Counted from the first letter of the stretch, positions 35,336-47,218 are shown. The stretch is DNA of 64,000 bases from Protopterus annectens (GCF_019279795.1 NC_056745.1:1492434179-1492498178); one strand, 5' to 3'. Numbers and translations are program-made. The notes: generated by a model not told the origin, from the letters alone.

Positions 35336-35530
35336 GAAATGTTGTGTTGAAGGTTCAGTTCATAACCTTCTAGGTATTTAGTTGGTATGTGGTGTAGGAA
35401 ACCGTTGAGAAACCTAGCCCAGGTTTTCGGTTGCCCCAGAGCACTGTCTGGTTACGCGACTTACTCAGTCACACACCAGGCAAACAGAGTTTGAAGGAAT
35501 TAAACCTTGCAGTACAAGAAACATTTTATT
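35336..35530 (-). mobile_element. CORE-like SINE remnant
   Basis: The minus strand reads GTTTGCCTGGTGTGTGACTG, AGTAAGTCGCGTAACC and AGACAGTGCTCTGGGGC, the same body as 54405-54615, and resembles the CORE/MIR segment (GTGTGACCTTGGGCAAGTCA in MIR). Confidence 0.6.
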
Positions 35531-35794
35531 AACAGTTCATAGCCTTAATCCTTTGTGCTAATTACCAGATTTTATTTTGTGAGAAAAATAATATCATAAC
35601 ATTTGTGTGGTACGTTTTCTATCATTGATCAGCACGCTTAATTTCTACAAAGTTGGCTTACGGTTTTGTCTAAGTAGGATGACAAAATGGCAGAGGGATT
35701 AGTATTTTTGATTAAGAGCTACAGAGTCCGGCATTTAAGGTACTGGCCTTAAAGGTATGTTTGAGGCAAAGTTTGCATACTCTGATGGATTTCC

Positions 35795-35960
35795 TAGAAA
35801 TGCTGAGGTCTCTTGCCATGCTCAGAGGCCTGCTCGTTGACTGGAGATTTGTGATTACTGTACATCATATCTTTTGCCCTCTTGCCGTGCTCAGAGGCCT
35901 GCTCGTTGCCTGCAGATTTTTGATTGCTGTACATGATACCTTTTGCCCTTTGCAGCCCAG
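35795..35960. repeat. 73-bp direct duplication
   Basis: gctcagaggcctgctcgttg and the following gagatttgtgatt...cttttgccc recur once at 35889. Confidence 0.88.
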
Positions 35961-36029
35961 ACTATGGCTGAAAATATCAGCAAACGGCTGCGAAGTTATT
36001 TAGCTAAAATGCGTAAACATGCGGGTACA

Positions 36030-36420
36030 CACAAAAACAGGCGCACACAATTCATTCAAAACTTTGTTTAACAAGAAGATGGAATGCAAACACTATATCA
36101 ACTTTGGAAGACTTTTACAGCCTACTGAAGACCACAGTATTATTGGAAATTAAAATTAAAGAACTAAGAATTTATCCAAAGCCATTTATCAACAACCCTT
36201 GGGGGAAACTCTTATCACTGATTGACACTATATGATAATTGATCAGACACTCTGATAATGGATTGGACATACTTATAAAGTAACTGTGTACATTAAGATC
36301 TGTTATAGTGTCAGGCTAATGTAAATAGTGTACATAGTTATTTAAGATGTTCTGTATAAATACTATGGAATTCATTCGAATGTATTTGAAAATAAAAAAA
36401 AAATTTGAAAGAAAAAAAAA
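36030..36420 (+). mobile_element. Possible poly-A-ended retroinsertion
   Basis: A stretch ending in AATAAA-like sequence and A-runs (36389-36420) reads in one frame RRWNANTISTLEDFYSLL and LLEIKIKELRIYPKPFINN before stops. It could be the 3' end of an L1-like LINE or a processed transcript. The family is not recognised. Confidence 0.3.
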
Positions 36421-38315
36421 ACTATTCATGTTCATGCAAATTACTGCCCTCCAGATTCCTGGACACACACTGTTCCCCAACAGGCCACCTTAAGGGGAAG
36501 TGTACTGAAGAATCAGGCAATCTTTCATCTAGGTGAAAGCGCCACATCTGTGGCTTCTCACCTGTTCTCTGATTTTTAATGGTTCTTGGAGGAATGAGCA
36601 TTAGAAGTGTTGACATTTCCCTGGCAGGGCATTACTTGTGACGTCCTAGTGACAGTACAAGCAGCATATGTATGTATGGCCCTGGTCTATCATATGCTTC
36701 ACAGAACCAGATCGTGAAAGAATGTCCTCTGACCTCCATATCCAGCAGAAGTAATGAATGGAGAGTGGACGTGGTAGCAGCAAGTCTATTGGCCAAGAAA
36801 TAAATGTCATCATTTCAGTGATTAGAAGTAAAACAGAAAGAGGCACAGAATGAGATCAGCTCACTCATTAATTTATAGCTGATTTTTTAGTATAAGCTGC
36901 AGTTTAGTATGTATTACAAAACCCCCTAGTAAAACAGGTTCTTCTAAGAAGACCATTATGGCGTACTGCAGTGTCGCAGAACTGCCTTCAGCTGTACCCG
37001 AAGGATTGGTAAGTAAAGGTGCCCTTTTCAGCATGTGCTTCATCTGCATCTCTTTTCCGAGCCCACATTGACTGATGTACCATATTTATGCTTCAGTCTG
37101 CACGCCCCCACCCCCAAAAGAGTAAGGTTTTACTTGTCAGTTCATTCATTGAAAAAAGTCTTCTATGCATTGAGTCTCAGGTTATTGTGAAATACAGGAA
37201 TTTTATTTGGGTCACTGGTTCTGTCCATCTTATTCCCTACATGCTTGTCAGTGTAGCTCTAAACAGGCAGGCACCTGAATATCGTGCACAGATAGTGCTT
37301 GTAGAGGAGTATGATGGTTTTTAATGCCATGGGGGGGGGGGGGTGATCCAGAGCTTCTTGCATCAAAGGGCAGAAAAGCATTGTAGTGCTCTGCACAGAG
37401 ATTCAGAACATCCGGTATGTTCTGTGACCTGTTTCAGTATGGGGTATTTTGGGAGTGTAAACAGTTGTTATCCATCTTTTGAAAGCCCTGAATAAAATTG
37501 AAGCCAAGGAAAGAGTCTGTAATAGTATTTTAATCTGGCACTAGCTATGGTATTGTAACCAGTAAAGGCAGCTGGCATGATTGCTAATTTACTTACGTAC
37601 CTGAAAAGATTTTATTTGGTGTCTGCTGAGTCGTCTTTTGCTAGTATCTTCTTATGATAATGTTAAGTTGACCCTGTGGTCATTGTCATAATCTCGCCTT
37701 GTAAGGGGGATTTCCTTTTGACTTTGTAATGTCAGTGTACTAGCCTTTATACAAGTGACCACATGCAGTGCTTTAGCAACCCCAAAGAAGTCACTGTGGA
37801 GCTCCTATCAGAACAGTAGTAAATCTTTAAATAATGTTAAATGAAATCTGTTCTACAGATCTCAAGTAGCATCCCAAGTAAAATCAGTCCTTAAAAGGAC
37901 TCTGATGATCTTGCAAGACTAAAATCCATTTTCGTGTAAAAGAACAGAGAACCTGCCTACTTCAGAGATCCCATTAGCTCCACAGGAAGATTTTGATCTG
38001 ATCATAATAGGCCCAAGTTCTCATTATAGGTCAGCTCCACTGAGAGCAACCCTTCTCTAATGAGCCGCATTGACTTGTAGCTTTGCTTGTTTGGTCAGGT
38101 AGTATCAACTAAATTTCAACTGTGAAATGGGTCAGGGTGTTACCCAGATGCTACTGTTTGGAAAATTACAAGCAGGTTGGTAGAAAGAAAAAAAAATACC
38201 ATCAAGGTTATTTTCGTTACACGAGAAGCTAATAGGATCTTTGATTTTTTAATTAAAATATGGATTTAAGCCCATTCAGGGCCTTAGAACTGCAATAGTA
38301 ATTTAAAGCGATTTT
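36421..38315. other. No gene seen; poly-G tract near 37332
   Basis: No supported gene. A minus-strand frame at 36422-36616 contains TGEKPQMWRFH, but the remainder lacks C2H2 zinc-finger spacing. Confidence 0.5.
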
Positions 38316-38584
38316 ATCGGGTCTATATCATATGTGCAAATCGCACAAATTGCGAACGTTCATAATATCGAACATACCAGGCCTCAAAGTGCTTTTTCTG
38401 AGATTGCGATACAGTGAAGAATGGGATATTTGCCCTTTCCTCACTGTAGTGCGATCTTAGAGTTGGAATATGTATTTAGTGGGGGGGGTCACAACCCCCC
38501 ACAATAGGAAGTTTTAGGTCCGGTACGTTCGATAGTATGAGCATTAGCAATTTGTGAGATTCGCTCATATGATACAGACCCGAT
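38316..38584. mobile_element. Foldback MITE with about 65-bp terminal inverted repeats
   Basis: The left end atcgggtctatatcatatgt and the right end (reverse complement atcgggtctgtatcatatga) stay similar for about 65 bp (…caaattgcgaacgttcat…/…caaattgctaatgctcat…). The middle holds a G/C hairpin (gtggggggggtcacaacccc). There is no coding capacity. TTT(T) borders both ends and may be the target duplication. A diverged relative lies at 14517-14690. Confidence 0.8.
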
Positions 38585-39410
38585 TTTATCCTGCAGACGT
38601 GTACCTGTTGGAGTTGTCTGTCAAGTGGCGTGCTGTTCATTCATGGAATGCATTGGTCTTCTTCTAGGACATGCTAACCTTATAAATATTAGAGTATCTA
38701 AAAAATTTGAAAGCTTTATCCCCCCCCCCCCCCAACATGTACTACTGTTACAACTGCAACATTAACATCCATACACAGTCTTGTTGGGGGGATCTGTATG
38801 ACAAATGGTGATAACTAGTTAATCTTGAAATAATAAAAGTGTTATTGAGCTTTACTGGCCTTCCAGAAACCTGGTTGCCATGACCCCAGTATACAAATCA
38901 AGACCACTTGTGGGAGGATTGCCACATGGTACTTAACATGGAATTCATTCACAATGTGTGGCTTAACTGTGGCATTTGTCACAGTGTCCTTTTCCATTTC
39001 CTTGGATCTTTTTAACTTTTTATCATTTTGTTTGTTTCTTACTAATGCTGCTTGCCTTTTCTGTAAAAATCCTTTTCAGCATGTAAGTATGCAGGCTAAT
39101 GGTGATGCCCACAGTAACTGACCAATGTATATGTATGTACGTATGGGTGGGTGTCTGCAACCCCTCCCCCCCAGTGTGTTGTATGTTCACCTTTGAATTA
39201 CGTCAAGTTACTTAGACATGCTACGTCATGAAGATCTCTGAAGCATCCTGAAAGGATTGGTAGCATGCAGAAAAGGATTATAGGGACTTTTGATTGTGAC
39301 CCTGAGGATGCAAGACCAGTCTTTGCCCAAGACAGACTGTCATCCTTTCTGTGCTAATGCGTCTCTCTCAAGTATCATAACCTAGTTTAGGTAGAGGTTT
39401 GAATCCTGCA
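38585..39410. other. No gene seen; C14 tract near 38710
   Basis: No supported gene or repeat beyond the homopolymer. Confidence 0.5.
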
Positions 39411-39500
39411 AACGCTGTGTGTGTGTGGGGGTGTGTGTGTGTGTGGGGTGGCAGGGGGGTGTGTGTGTGGGGTGGCAGGGGGTGTGTATGTATGTAATTC
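39411..39500. repeat. GT-rich microsatellite
   Basis: Imperfect (TG)n with GGGG interruptions and two copies of gtggggtggcaggggg. Confidence 0.88.
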
Positions 39501-39529
39501 TCTGTGAAAGGAATGGCCTTTTTTCAGGG

Positions 39530-39680
39530 TTGGGAGGGTGGCCTAATGGTTAAGGTGTTTGCCTTGCAAACACAAGATGCAGGGTTTGAGTCTTGCAAGG
39601 GATAATTGGCTAGGCTTAAATGGCTCGCAAGGGCAGTTAGCTTAGTACTAATCTATGAACTATGAACAATGTAAAATTCA
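39530..39680 (+). mobile_element. tRNA-derived SINE (GGTTCATAG family), plus strand
   Basis: tRNA-like head with A-box TGGCCTAATGGTTAAGG and B-box GGGTTTGAGTCT, then a short body (GGCTAGGCTTAAATGGC, CTTAGTACTAATCTATGAAC) ending in TATGAACAATG. This is the cleanest copy of the family. The others (17.82, 18.95, 32.14, 48.52 kb) are minus-strand. Confidence 0.78.
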
Positions 39681-39832
39681 GAATATCTGAATGCTGCATA
39701 AGGAAGCAACATGTTTAATTTCAATCATAAAACTTAAGTCCCGTAATGGGTCAGTACCCCTTTAATGTTTGATTCACTGCCTTTTGACCATTGGCTGTCG
39801 GGTATTCTATGGACCCTGAATTGTTTTATATA

Positions 39833-39990
39833 CATGATCAGTAAATGAATGTTTTATATACATGATCAGTAAATGAATGTTTTATATACATGATCAGTAA
39901 ATGAATGTTTTATATACTTGATCAGTAAATGATTGTTTTATATACATGATCAGTAAATGAATGTTTTATATACTTGATCAGTAAATGAAT
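39833..39990. repeat. 28-bp tandem repeat, about 6 copies
   Basis: The unit atgttttatatacatgatca plus gtaaatga is repeated with single-base variants (catgatc/cttgatc). Confidence 0.93.
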
Positions 39991-40077
39991 GAATGTGTAA
40001 CTTGGTTTCTTTTCAATGACTTTCATTCCTGTGTATCTTTTTATATGTAATTAGCTAGTGTTGAGAGACAGCAGCCT

Positions 40078-40874
40078 AGATGATTGACACCACAAATTGC
40101 TTTAAAACACTGCACAGTTTTTCTGACCAGTGTGGCATGTCACACTCACGTGCTGTATTTTTTTTTTAATCTGTGTATGTATGTATGTGTGGCAAAATGA
40201 CAGTGGAAAAATGCTGATAAAGACTGCATTCCTCCTCTTGTGTCTGGAACGGAGAAAACAAGAAAGACTTCCTGTCTGAGATGCAAATGCTTGTCAAATC
40301 TCCAAAGTTAGTTTGAAGATAAGCAAAATAGTTTTCTTCTGTCTCAGAAAACGCTTTGTATTTTAATGCAGCATTTCTTTGCAGTGTGGTTCTTGTACAT
40401 TTGGGGGGGTATAAATATTCTTTCCTTCTTGTCAGTGTCTGGTACTTGTGACATTTAGAGTTTGTCTTTCAGCCTTATGAATCCAATTCCCCTGATCTTC
40501 ACTGTTACTGTTTAAAGTCATCATAGTCCATTAGCCCTGTTCTTTCTTATCTAAGGTCCATTATAGACTGGGCTGAACTGTCTGTAATTTGTTACGACTG
40601 TATCCGTGCAGAACTCTCTAAAACCTGTATGGTCAGAGTGTTGAGTACAAACTAAGTAAATGTTCAAACACACTATCCATCACTTTTACGATGTACTGTC
40701 ACATTCTTGAGGCAACACTTCAAGTTTAGGCTTTTAGTAAGGCTAAGCAGTGCCAGATCCAAAAGAGACAAAACAGCGAGTATATGTGAAACCAGCACGT
40801 GATTGTGACATGCCACTCAGGTCAGAAAAATTGTGCCGTGTTTTAAAGCAATTTGTAGTGTCAGTTGTCCAGCT
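40078..40874. mobile_element. Non-autonomous element with about 85-bp terminal inverted repeats
   Basis: 40080-40165 (attgacaccacaaattgctt...ggcatgtcacactcacgtgc) is the reverse complement of 40786-40872 with about 12% differences. The 620-bp interior has no transposase. The two arms in inverted orientation suggest a DNA-transposon derivative of about 800 bp. Exact ends and target duplication are unclear. Confidence 0.7.
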
Positions 40875-42827
40875 TTTTGGGATCTGACACTGTGAGAAAT
40901 GTGAGAGGTGATTTTATTAGGCTGGAAATTTTAAATGTTTAAAAGGGATGCCATGTTGTAAAGTTGCTGAGCCTATTTGCATAGGTATTGACCAACTTAA
41001 CTGCTATTACCTTCAACAGCTTGGAGATGTCCACTTTAACAGAGCTGTTAGAGAGCCTGCCTTCCTTCCAAAGTGGGACAAGAATGTCAAGTCTGCAGTA
41101 TGCATGCAGGATCAGCCCTCACGTGCCAGGTTTCATAACTTGAATGAACTTGAGTGTATCCTGTAAGGTTGTTTATTTCATTTTACATACCTTTTGTTTT
41201 CATCCTTAGTTTGGCATTTGACAGTTAAGGGACAATTAGCAAGTCTTGTAATTTCTGAAGGAGTCTTCCTTCTGTGTTTGTGCAGCTTAGAAGGGTTAGT
41301 GATTTTAATTTTCTTAACAGATGAGTGTTTTAAAAATTCTGCACTAGATTCTTCCTTTACTTTGGTTAAAATACAAAGTTTTAAGAGAGCACAAATCCAC
41401 ATAATTTGGCAGACCATCTGATGGATTCAGACAGGATATGTGGTACGTAATTTTTAAGTTTCTTATGCGTGATATATGGTTTTTGCATCATAGTTATGAA
41501 TCCTGTTTAGAGAGGTGCAACAAAGCCTTGTTTTAAAAAAATAGTGAAAACACAGCACACAGACATTACTATAAGGAGGGCTTCACTTAGGGTCAAAGAG
41601 CAGACCAAGTTAAGTGCCAAGCATACCAGTGGCCAGCTGACTAAAAATTGTAGTTTAAGATGTCCTTAGGGCTCCAATTGGATGTCCTTAAGATCTCATT
41701 GGGAACAGTAATTACACTTTAAAATGCAGTCCCATAAGACAGTAGCAGTATTCTAAACAGAGAGAATCTTTTATAATTTGAACATCTCTACTAGCTATGT
41801 GGATACCAGCGCAAGTTTTGCAGAGAATTGCATATAGTTTTGTAGGTTGCAGTTTCTCAGTGGATATCAGTTGAGTTCTCACATGCACGTTGTATGCAGC
41901 ACAGCTGCTTGCTCACGTTTCACTGATGATTTTCCAGCTGCTCTGCAGGGAGTGGAATGTGAAGGAGGGTTAGTGAGCAGATGAGGTTTGACTGTAGCAA
42001 ATATGTGCCCCATCCCCCCACCTAACGTTCAAATGAAAAAATAAAGCCACATATTAAAGTTATGACCCCAAATGGAAAATACTGCTGTATAAGCATCGTT
42101 ATTTCTTTTAATTCAACGTGAGGCAGTGTTGCCATAAACATTATGCAACAGTAGCTGATGCTTGGGTAAGACTTCTGATAAATCGTTATTTTGAGTTCAT
42201 CTGAATCTCAAATTACCCCGAGTACAGTCTGTTAGACTGATATCCGAATAGTAGTTATCTCTTGCAGACTTGAAATTGCCTTAATGAAGTCTTTGATTCC
42301 GCATTGGTTGAACTGTGCTGAGTTCCATTTGTGTACCCTTACTGATTCGGACCCCAAGATCAAATTATGATGTTATAAATTTAGAATATGATTTTTTTCT
42401 GATGAGTGTATTTTAAATGGCATTTCAACTGTTTGGGAAGTTTTTTGAGCAAAAGCTGAAAGATCTCTAATGTAAGATAGCTTGATCCACATCTGTGTAT
42501 TTCAATGCTTTCAGCATAACATTATTCCTCCTCTTTCTGTTAACGTAGCATGTGTCAAAGGTAGAAGCAGGCCCAGCCTTTGGTAAACTGACAGCCTAGG
42601 TGAAAAAGCTCCACGGTGTCTTGCCTTCCAGATGCTGGACATCCCATCATGGCTACTCACACTAGCCACACTACGTTTTTCCTTTCTTTTTACTCTTCAG
42701 GGTTTTTTTTCTCATCAGATATTCATTCACCTAACATGTTCTATATGCAAGACTGCATTAGGATAACTGTGGAGGAAGCAGCTGCTTGAATCTGGTGGTC
42801 TGGCCAATGCTTCTGAGGATACATATA
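40875..42827. other. No gene seen
   Basis: AT-rich. Several short frames without motifs. No supported repeat. Confidence 0.5.
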
Positions 42828-44427
42828 CAGTGGATATAAAAGGTTTACACACCCCTGTTAAAATGCCAGGTTTTTGTGATATAAAAAGTGAGACCACAAT
42901 AAATCATTTCAAAGCTTTTCCCACCTTTAATGTGACCTATAACCTGTACAATTCAATTGAAAAACAAATCTGTTGGGGGGGGGGTATAAAAAATAAAATG
43001 TACAATAAGCTGGTTGCATAAGTGTGCACACCCTTAAACTAATACTTTGTTGAAGCACCTTTTGATTTAATTGCAGCATTCTGTCTTCTTTTGTGCACAC
43101 CTGACATCAATTAAAGAGACTGATTAACCCCAAATACAGTTCAGCTGTTATACTAGGATTTTCCTGATTTACTCAGTTGCTTGCTACAGCAAAAGCCATG
43201 GTTCGTAGAGAGCTTACAAATTATCAAAAGGGAACTCATTGTTCAAAGGTATCAGTCAGGAGAAGGGTGCAAAAAAATTTCCACAGCATTGGATATACCA
43301 TGGAACACAGTGAGGACAGTCATCAAAATGTGGAGAAAATATGGGACAACAGTGACATTGCAAACAACTGGATGTCCCTCCAAAATTGATGTAAAGTCGA
43401 GACGAAAACTGGTCAGGGAGGCCACCAAGAGACCTACAGCAACACTGAAGGAGCTACAGGAATTTCTGGCAAGTACTGGTTGTGTACTACATGTGACAAT
43501 CTCCTGTAGTCTCCATATGTCTGGGCTATGGGGTAGGATTGCAAGATGGAAGCCTTTTCATACACAGAAAAACATCCAGGCTCGGCTAAAATGTGCAAAA
43601 CAATACATACATTCTCCCAAAAGCACATGGGGAAATGTGTTATGGTCTGTTGGGACCAAGGTTGAACTTTTTGGCCACAATTCCAAAAGGTATATTTGGC
43701 GCAAAAACAACACTGCACATTACCAAAAGTACACCATCCCCACGGTGAAGCATGGTGGTGGCAGTGTCCTGCTTTGGGGTTGCTTTTCTTCAGCTGGAAC
43801 TGGGACTTTAGACAAGGTGGAGGGAATTATGAACAGTTCCAAATACCAGTCACTTTTGCCCAAAACCTTCAGCCATCTGCTAGAAAGCTGAAGATGAAGA
43901 GGAATTTCACTTTTCAACATGTCAATGACCGCAAGCATACATCCAATTCAACAAAAGAATGGCTTCATCAGAAGAAAATTAGTTTTGGAATGGCCCAGCC
44001 AGAGCCCAAACCTAAATCCAATAGAAAATCTGTGGGGTGACCTGAAGAGGGCTGTGCACAAGAGATGCACTCGCAACCTGACAGATTTAAAGTGCTTTTA
44101 CAAGGAAGAGGGGGCAAATATTGCCAAGTCAAGATGTGTCATGCTATATAGACTCCTACCTAAGAAGACTGAATGTTGTAATTAAATCAAAAGGTGCTTC
44201 AACAAAGTATTAGTTTAAGGGTGCGCACACTTATGCAACCAGCTTATTGTACGTTTTTTATTTTTTATATTTTTCCCCTAACAGATTTGTTTTTCAATTG
44301 AATTGTACAGGTTGTAGGTCACATTAAAGGTGGGAAAATTTTTGAAATTCTTTATTGTGGCTTCATTTTTTTATATCGCAAAAACCTGGCATTTTATGAG
44401 GGGTGTGTACACTTCTTATATCCACTG
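42828..44427 (+). mobile_element. Tc1-like DNA transposon, full length, inactive
   Basis: 1,600 bp bounded by CAGTGGATATAA...TTATATCCACTG and flanked by TA on both sides, the Tc1/mariner target duplication. Terminal inverted repeats are about 240 bp (42828-43075 and 44185-44427). Each carries an inner copy of a gtgtgcacaccctta motif related to the outer end, the IR/DR type of long repeat. The interior encodes a broken Tc1 transposase. Confidence 0.96.
43181..44185 (+). pseudogene. Tc1 transposase pseudogene
   Basis: The N-terminal paired-like DNA-binding part is readable (VQRYQSGEGCKKISTALDIP and NTVRTVIKMWRKYG), followed by GCPSK and the catalytic core. Tc1 transposases use a DD34E triad. 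Here the first site reads WSVGTK (WSDETK in the family) and the second FQHVNDRKHTS (FQHDNDPKHTS), so both aspartates are lost, while the glutamate of NPIENLWGDLKRAVHKR remains. At least two frameshifts separate 43181-43891, the 43.9-kb part and 43919-44185. It ends in the usual EEGANIAKSRC wording. The product cannot be active. Confidence 0.95.
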
Positions 44428-45397
44428 TATATTATAATTAGATTTAGTATCCCCCCCCCCCCCACTCACTACCTCAAAATAGGTAATCACTTTGTGTAAC
44501 TCCCCTTCTCGTGTCAAATTAGTATTAAAATTAAGGCACATATACCTACAGTCATATTTCAAGCTGTCACTGTCGTATTTTTGCACTACATGCCACCTCA
44601 CCCCCTTCCATTAAAACACAGCTGTCTTCTGTGTATCGTTTTTAATGTCAGACTGGGACAAAATTATAAAAACAAAATGTGACATAGTTGTCAGACAAAT
44701 ATAAACAGCATGCGTATTTATTCTCCCCCAAAAGATAGCCACCTAATGTGGAGACCTCTGAGGTTTGAGAAGAATGTTCTTTTTTTTTTTTTTTTATATC
44801 ATCAGCCCCCTACACAAATACAGCTGTCCTCTTTGTAAATCGAGACATGGAGCTGGTTTTAGACTAGGTGTGGTTCATAACAGAGGTGATTACAAAGCCA
44901 ATATATCAATATCCTCTTATACAACTTTGTGTAGGGGCAGCCAGCTCCCAAGAAGTCCTGGAGGTCTGCGTATTCTGTGATGCATTCATCTCTTATTTCT
45001 GAGACTTGACTGTTAAAATAAGCAAGTGGCAACCAGGTCAGTTACTTTCATCCAGACAAAACCCCACCAAGCGGTTATAGCTACTTCTACATACAATTCA
45101 CTTGTCTAATTGTGGTAGACTAGGATAAAAGTGTAATGCATTTCTCTTTTGTTCCAAATGGTTGCCACAGATTAAAATATTAAACATTGCTTCATGTAAT
45201 CACGTTACTTATACAAAGCTGGTAATAAGCAGACAGCTAGTTATGGTCTTCCGCAAAAGACAGTCACAGCAGTTATACCTACAGTGTCTGTGCATATCGG
45301 GTGTCCACTTAAGTAGTCCATCTTACTTTTCACAAAAGCACATCTAGTCGATCCCAACCCAGCAGTTCTACTCATGCCATCTGATGGCCATGTGATA
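44428..45397. other. No gene seen; C14 tract near 44452
   Basis: No supported gene or repeat. Confidence 0.5.
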
Positions 45398-45711
45398 TTA
45401 TTTCACCTCCACACTCCACGCAAACAACTTGCCACACATTAAGGTATTCCAATCCAAGTTGTTCCACACACATCGCAAAGCCACAAAAGTATTTCCCAAA
45501 CATTCTGGTTGATCGCTACCAGCATTGTTGTAAAAACAGTAGTAACACTCTTCTCACCATAGGCATTTCCTTCATCCCAACAGCCCACACAAATCATGAA
45601 ACCAGAAAAATTGCTGCCAAAATCCGGTTGATCGCTGCCAGCAGCATTATTGTCGACATTGAAATAACGAGCATCCCACCAGTCGCTCGTCATCCATCTG
45701 CTTTTTGGCCA
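45398..45711 (-). pseudogene. Unidentified protein-like segment with two related halves
   Basis: A minus-strand frame reads WPKSRWMTSDWWDARYFNVD, then NNAAGSDQPDFGSNFSGF and MICVGCWDEGNAYGEK. After a frame change the DNA continues YNNAGSDQPECLGNTFVALR and CVWNNLDWNTLMCGK, ending SVEVK and a stop at 45398. The halves share N(A)AGSDQP, a phenylalanine patch and a Cys/Trp patch, so this looks like tandem copies of a module of about 45 residues. Tryptophan and cysteine content is far above chance frames. I do not recognise the family. A frameshift between halves suggests a pseudogene or an intron boundary. It could be host or mobile-element sequence. Confidence 0.45.
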
Positions 45712-45965
45712 GTCACAGTTGAGCAGATCTCGGATTTTAATCCTTCACTTACCACTCTTTAAGGCAGCTTCCCACTTGTATATTGAACAGTGTGAGATTT
45801 GTCCTCCCATGACCTCATAATGTTTAGGTGAATATAATGACATGACTTAAGTAGCAAGTCAGTTCACATTCCACCCCCCGGAGCACCTGATATTCTGCAT
45901 TTTATTTTAAGTTCCCAGTAATGTTAATACTTTATGTATTTATTTATTTGGCAGAGCAAAGAAAC

Positions 45966-46143
45966 ATTGTTGTTTGTCTTTCGGCTTTTTCCCGGTAAGG
46001 GGTCGCCAGAGCGGAACTCCGGTCCGCTAATGATTGGCAGTAGATTTTTTACAAAACGCCGAGGTGCCAGCTCGACGCCTATCCTTCAATGGAGGCACGC
46101 CCATTTACGCACGCATGTCTTTTGAACACTACCCAACTGGGGA
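45966..46143 (-). mobile_element. tRNA-derived SINE with RTE-like tail, copy 3 (head missing)
   Basis: The tail and body match the 7564 and 13046 copies (TCGGCTTTTTCCCGG, AGGGGTCGCCAGAGCGG, ccgctaatgattggcagtag), but similarity stops before the tRNA-like head, so the copy is 5'-truncated. Confidence 0.75.
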
Positions 46144-46470
46144 GGACACTCCAAAAAATACATAAATAAATAAAGCACCCCTACAAGCATGGCACCCTAG
46201 CCGATTGATTGCCTGGATCGCATGTGCATAAGGTCGGCCCTGAGTAGAAGAATAGCATAGAGAGTTTGTGCTGAGTGATGGTTTGCTCAGTGACTTATGG
46301 AATGAAAGTTGTAAAGCACCGCCTGTGCATCTTGGAGGGTGTAGAGTTGAAAAATGAAGCCTGCTGGATACAGGGAAATATTCGAAATGACAGCCGTTGG
46401 GTGTTGGGATAGTCTGGTAGGTGAGCATGGCCACAATGTGTAGTCATTCCATGTGTGTTTGTGCACATGT

Positions 46471-46648
46471 GACAGCCAGCCTTAGGCATAGGCCAACTAG
46501 ATGGCCACCTAGGGCACCTCTGTAGCAGGGGCACTTTTTCAGTATTTATTTTGTGTAGGACGAACAGGATGGGGGGCACCTGGGTGGTGTGGGGGGGCAC
46601 CGTGGAGCCCTTTTGCCTAGGGCACCAGCTGACCTAAGGCCGCTGCTG
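46471..46648. mobile_element. Short hAT-like MITE
   Basis: A 178-bp element with inverted ends (left CAGCCAGCCTTAGGCATAGG, right reverse complement CAGCAGCGGCCTTAGGTCAG) and inner inverted CCTAGGGCACC/GCCTAGGGCACC. The 8-bp sequence gcacatgt flanks it at 46463-46470 and 46649-46656, with two extra bases on the left. Ends starting CAG and an 8-bp target duplication are hAT features. Confidence 0.78.
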
Positions 46649-46877
46649 GCACATGTACTTGAGAAACACTTTGAAAGTGCTGAAAGTCAGCAAAAACTAT
46701 GAAGCAGAGAAAAGGAAATATTTGTTTTCTTTCGGGGAGGATACTTGAGTGCTTATGTAACCTTGCAAGACTGACTATTGGGTTTTGTATTCAATATAAA
46801 CTAGCGACTAGATGGAAAAAAGCAAATGAATTGTATAATATTTTGTCTTTCTTTGTCAGCACTACTGAAAATCACAC

Positions 46878-47218
46878 AGCCATGCAGTGTAACACTGTTG
46901 GATTAACTCTTCATTACCATGCAGTGTAACACTGTTGGATTAACTCTTCATTGCCATGCAGTGTAACACTGTTGGATTAACTCTTCATTACCATGCAGTG
47001 TAACACTGTTGGATTAACTCTTCATTACCATGCAGTGTAACACTGTTGGATTAACTCTTCATTATTCATTACCATGCAGTGTAACACTGTTGGATTAACT
47101 CTTCATTACCATGCAGTGTAACACTGTTGGATTAACTCTTCATTACCATGCAGTGTAACACTGTTGGATTAACTCTTCATTACCATGCAGTGTAACACTG
47201 TTGGATTAACTCTTCATT
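46878..47218. repeat. 37-bp tandem repeat, about 9 units
   Basis: The unit ccatgcagtgtaacactgtt plus ggattaactcttcatta recurs almost without change; one unit carries an extra attcatt. High identity points to recent expansion. Confidence 0.95.

Noticed and set aside
36422-36616. C2H2 zinc-finger fragment suggested by TGEKP
   Set aside because: No Cys-Cys/His-His spacing is present on either side of the motif.
39530-39610. Possible tRNA gene
   Set aside because: The A- and B-box-like motifs belong to a SINE head. The acceptor stem is not closed and a SINE body follows.
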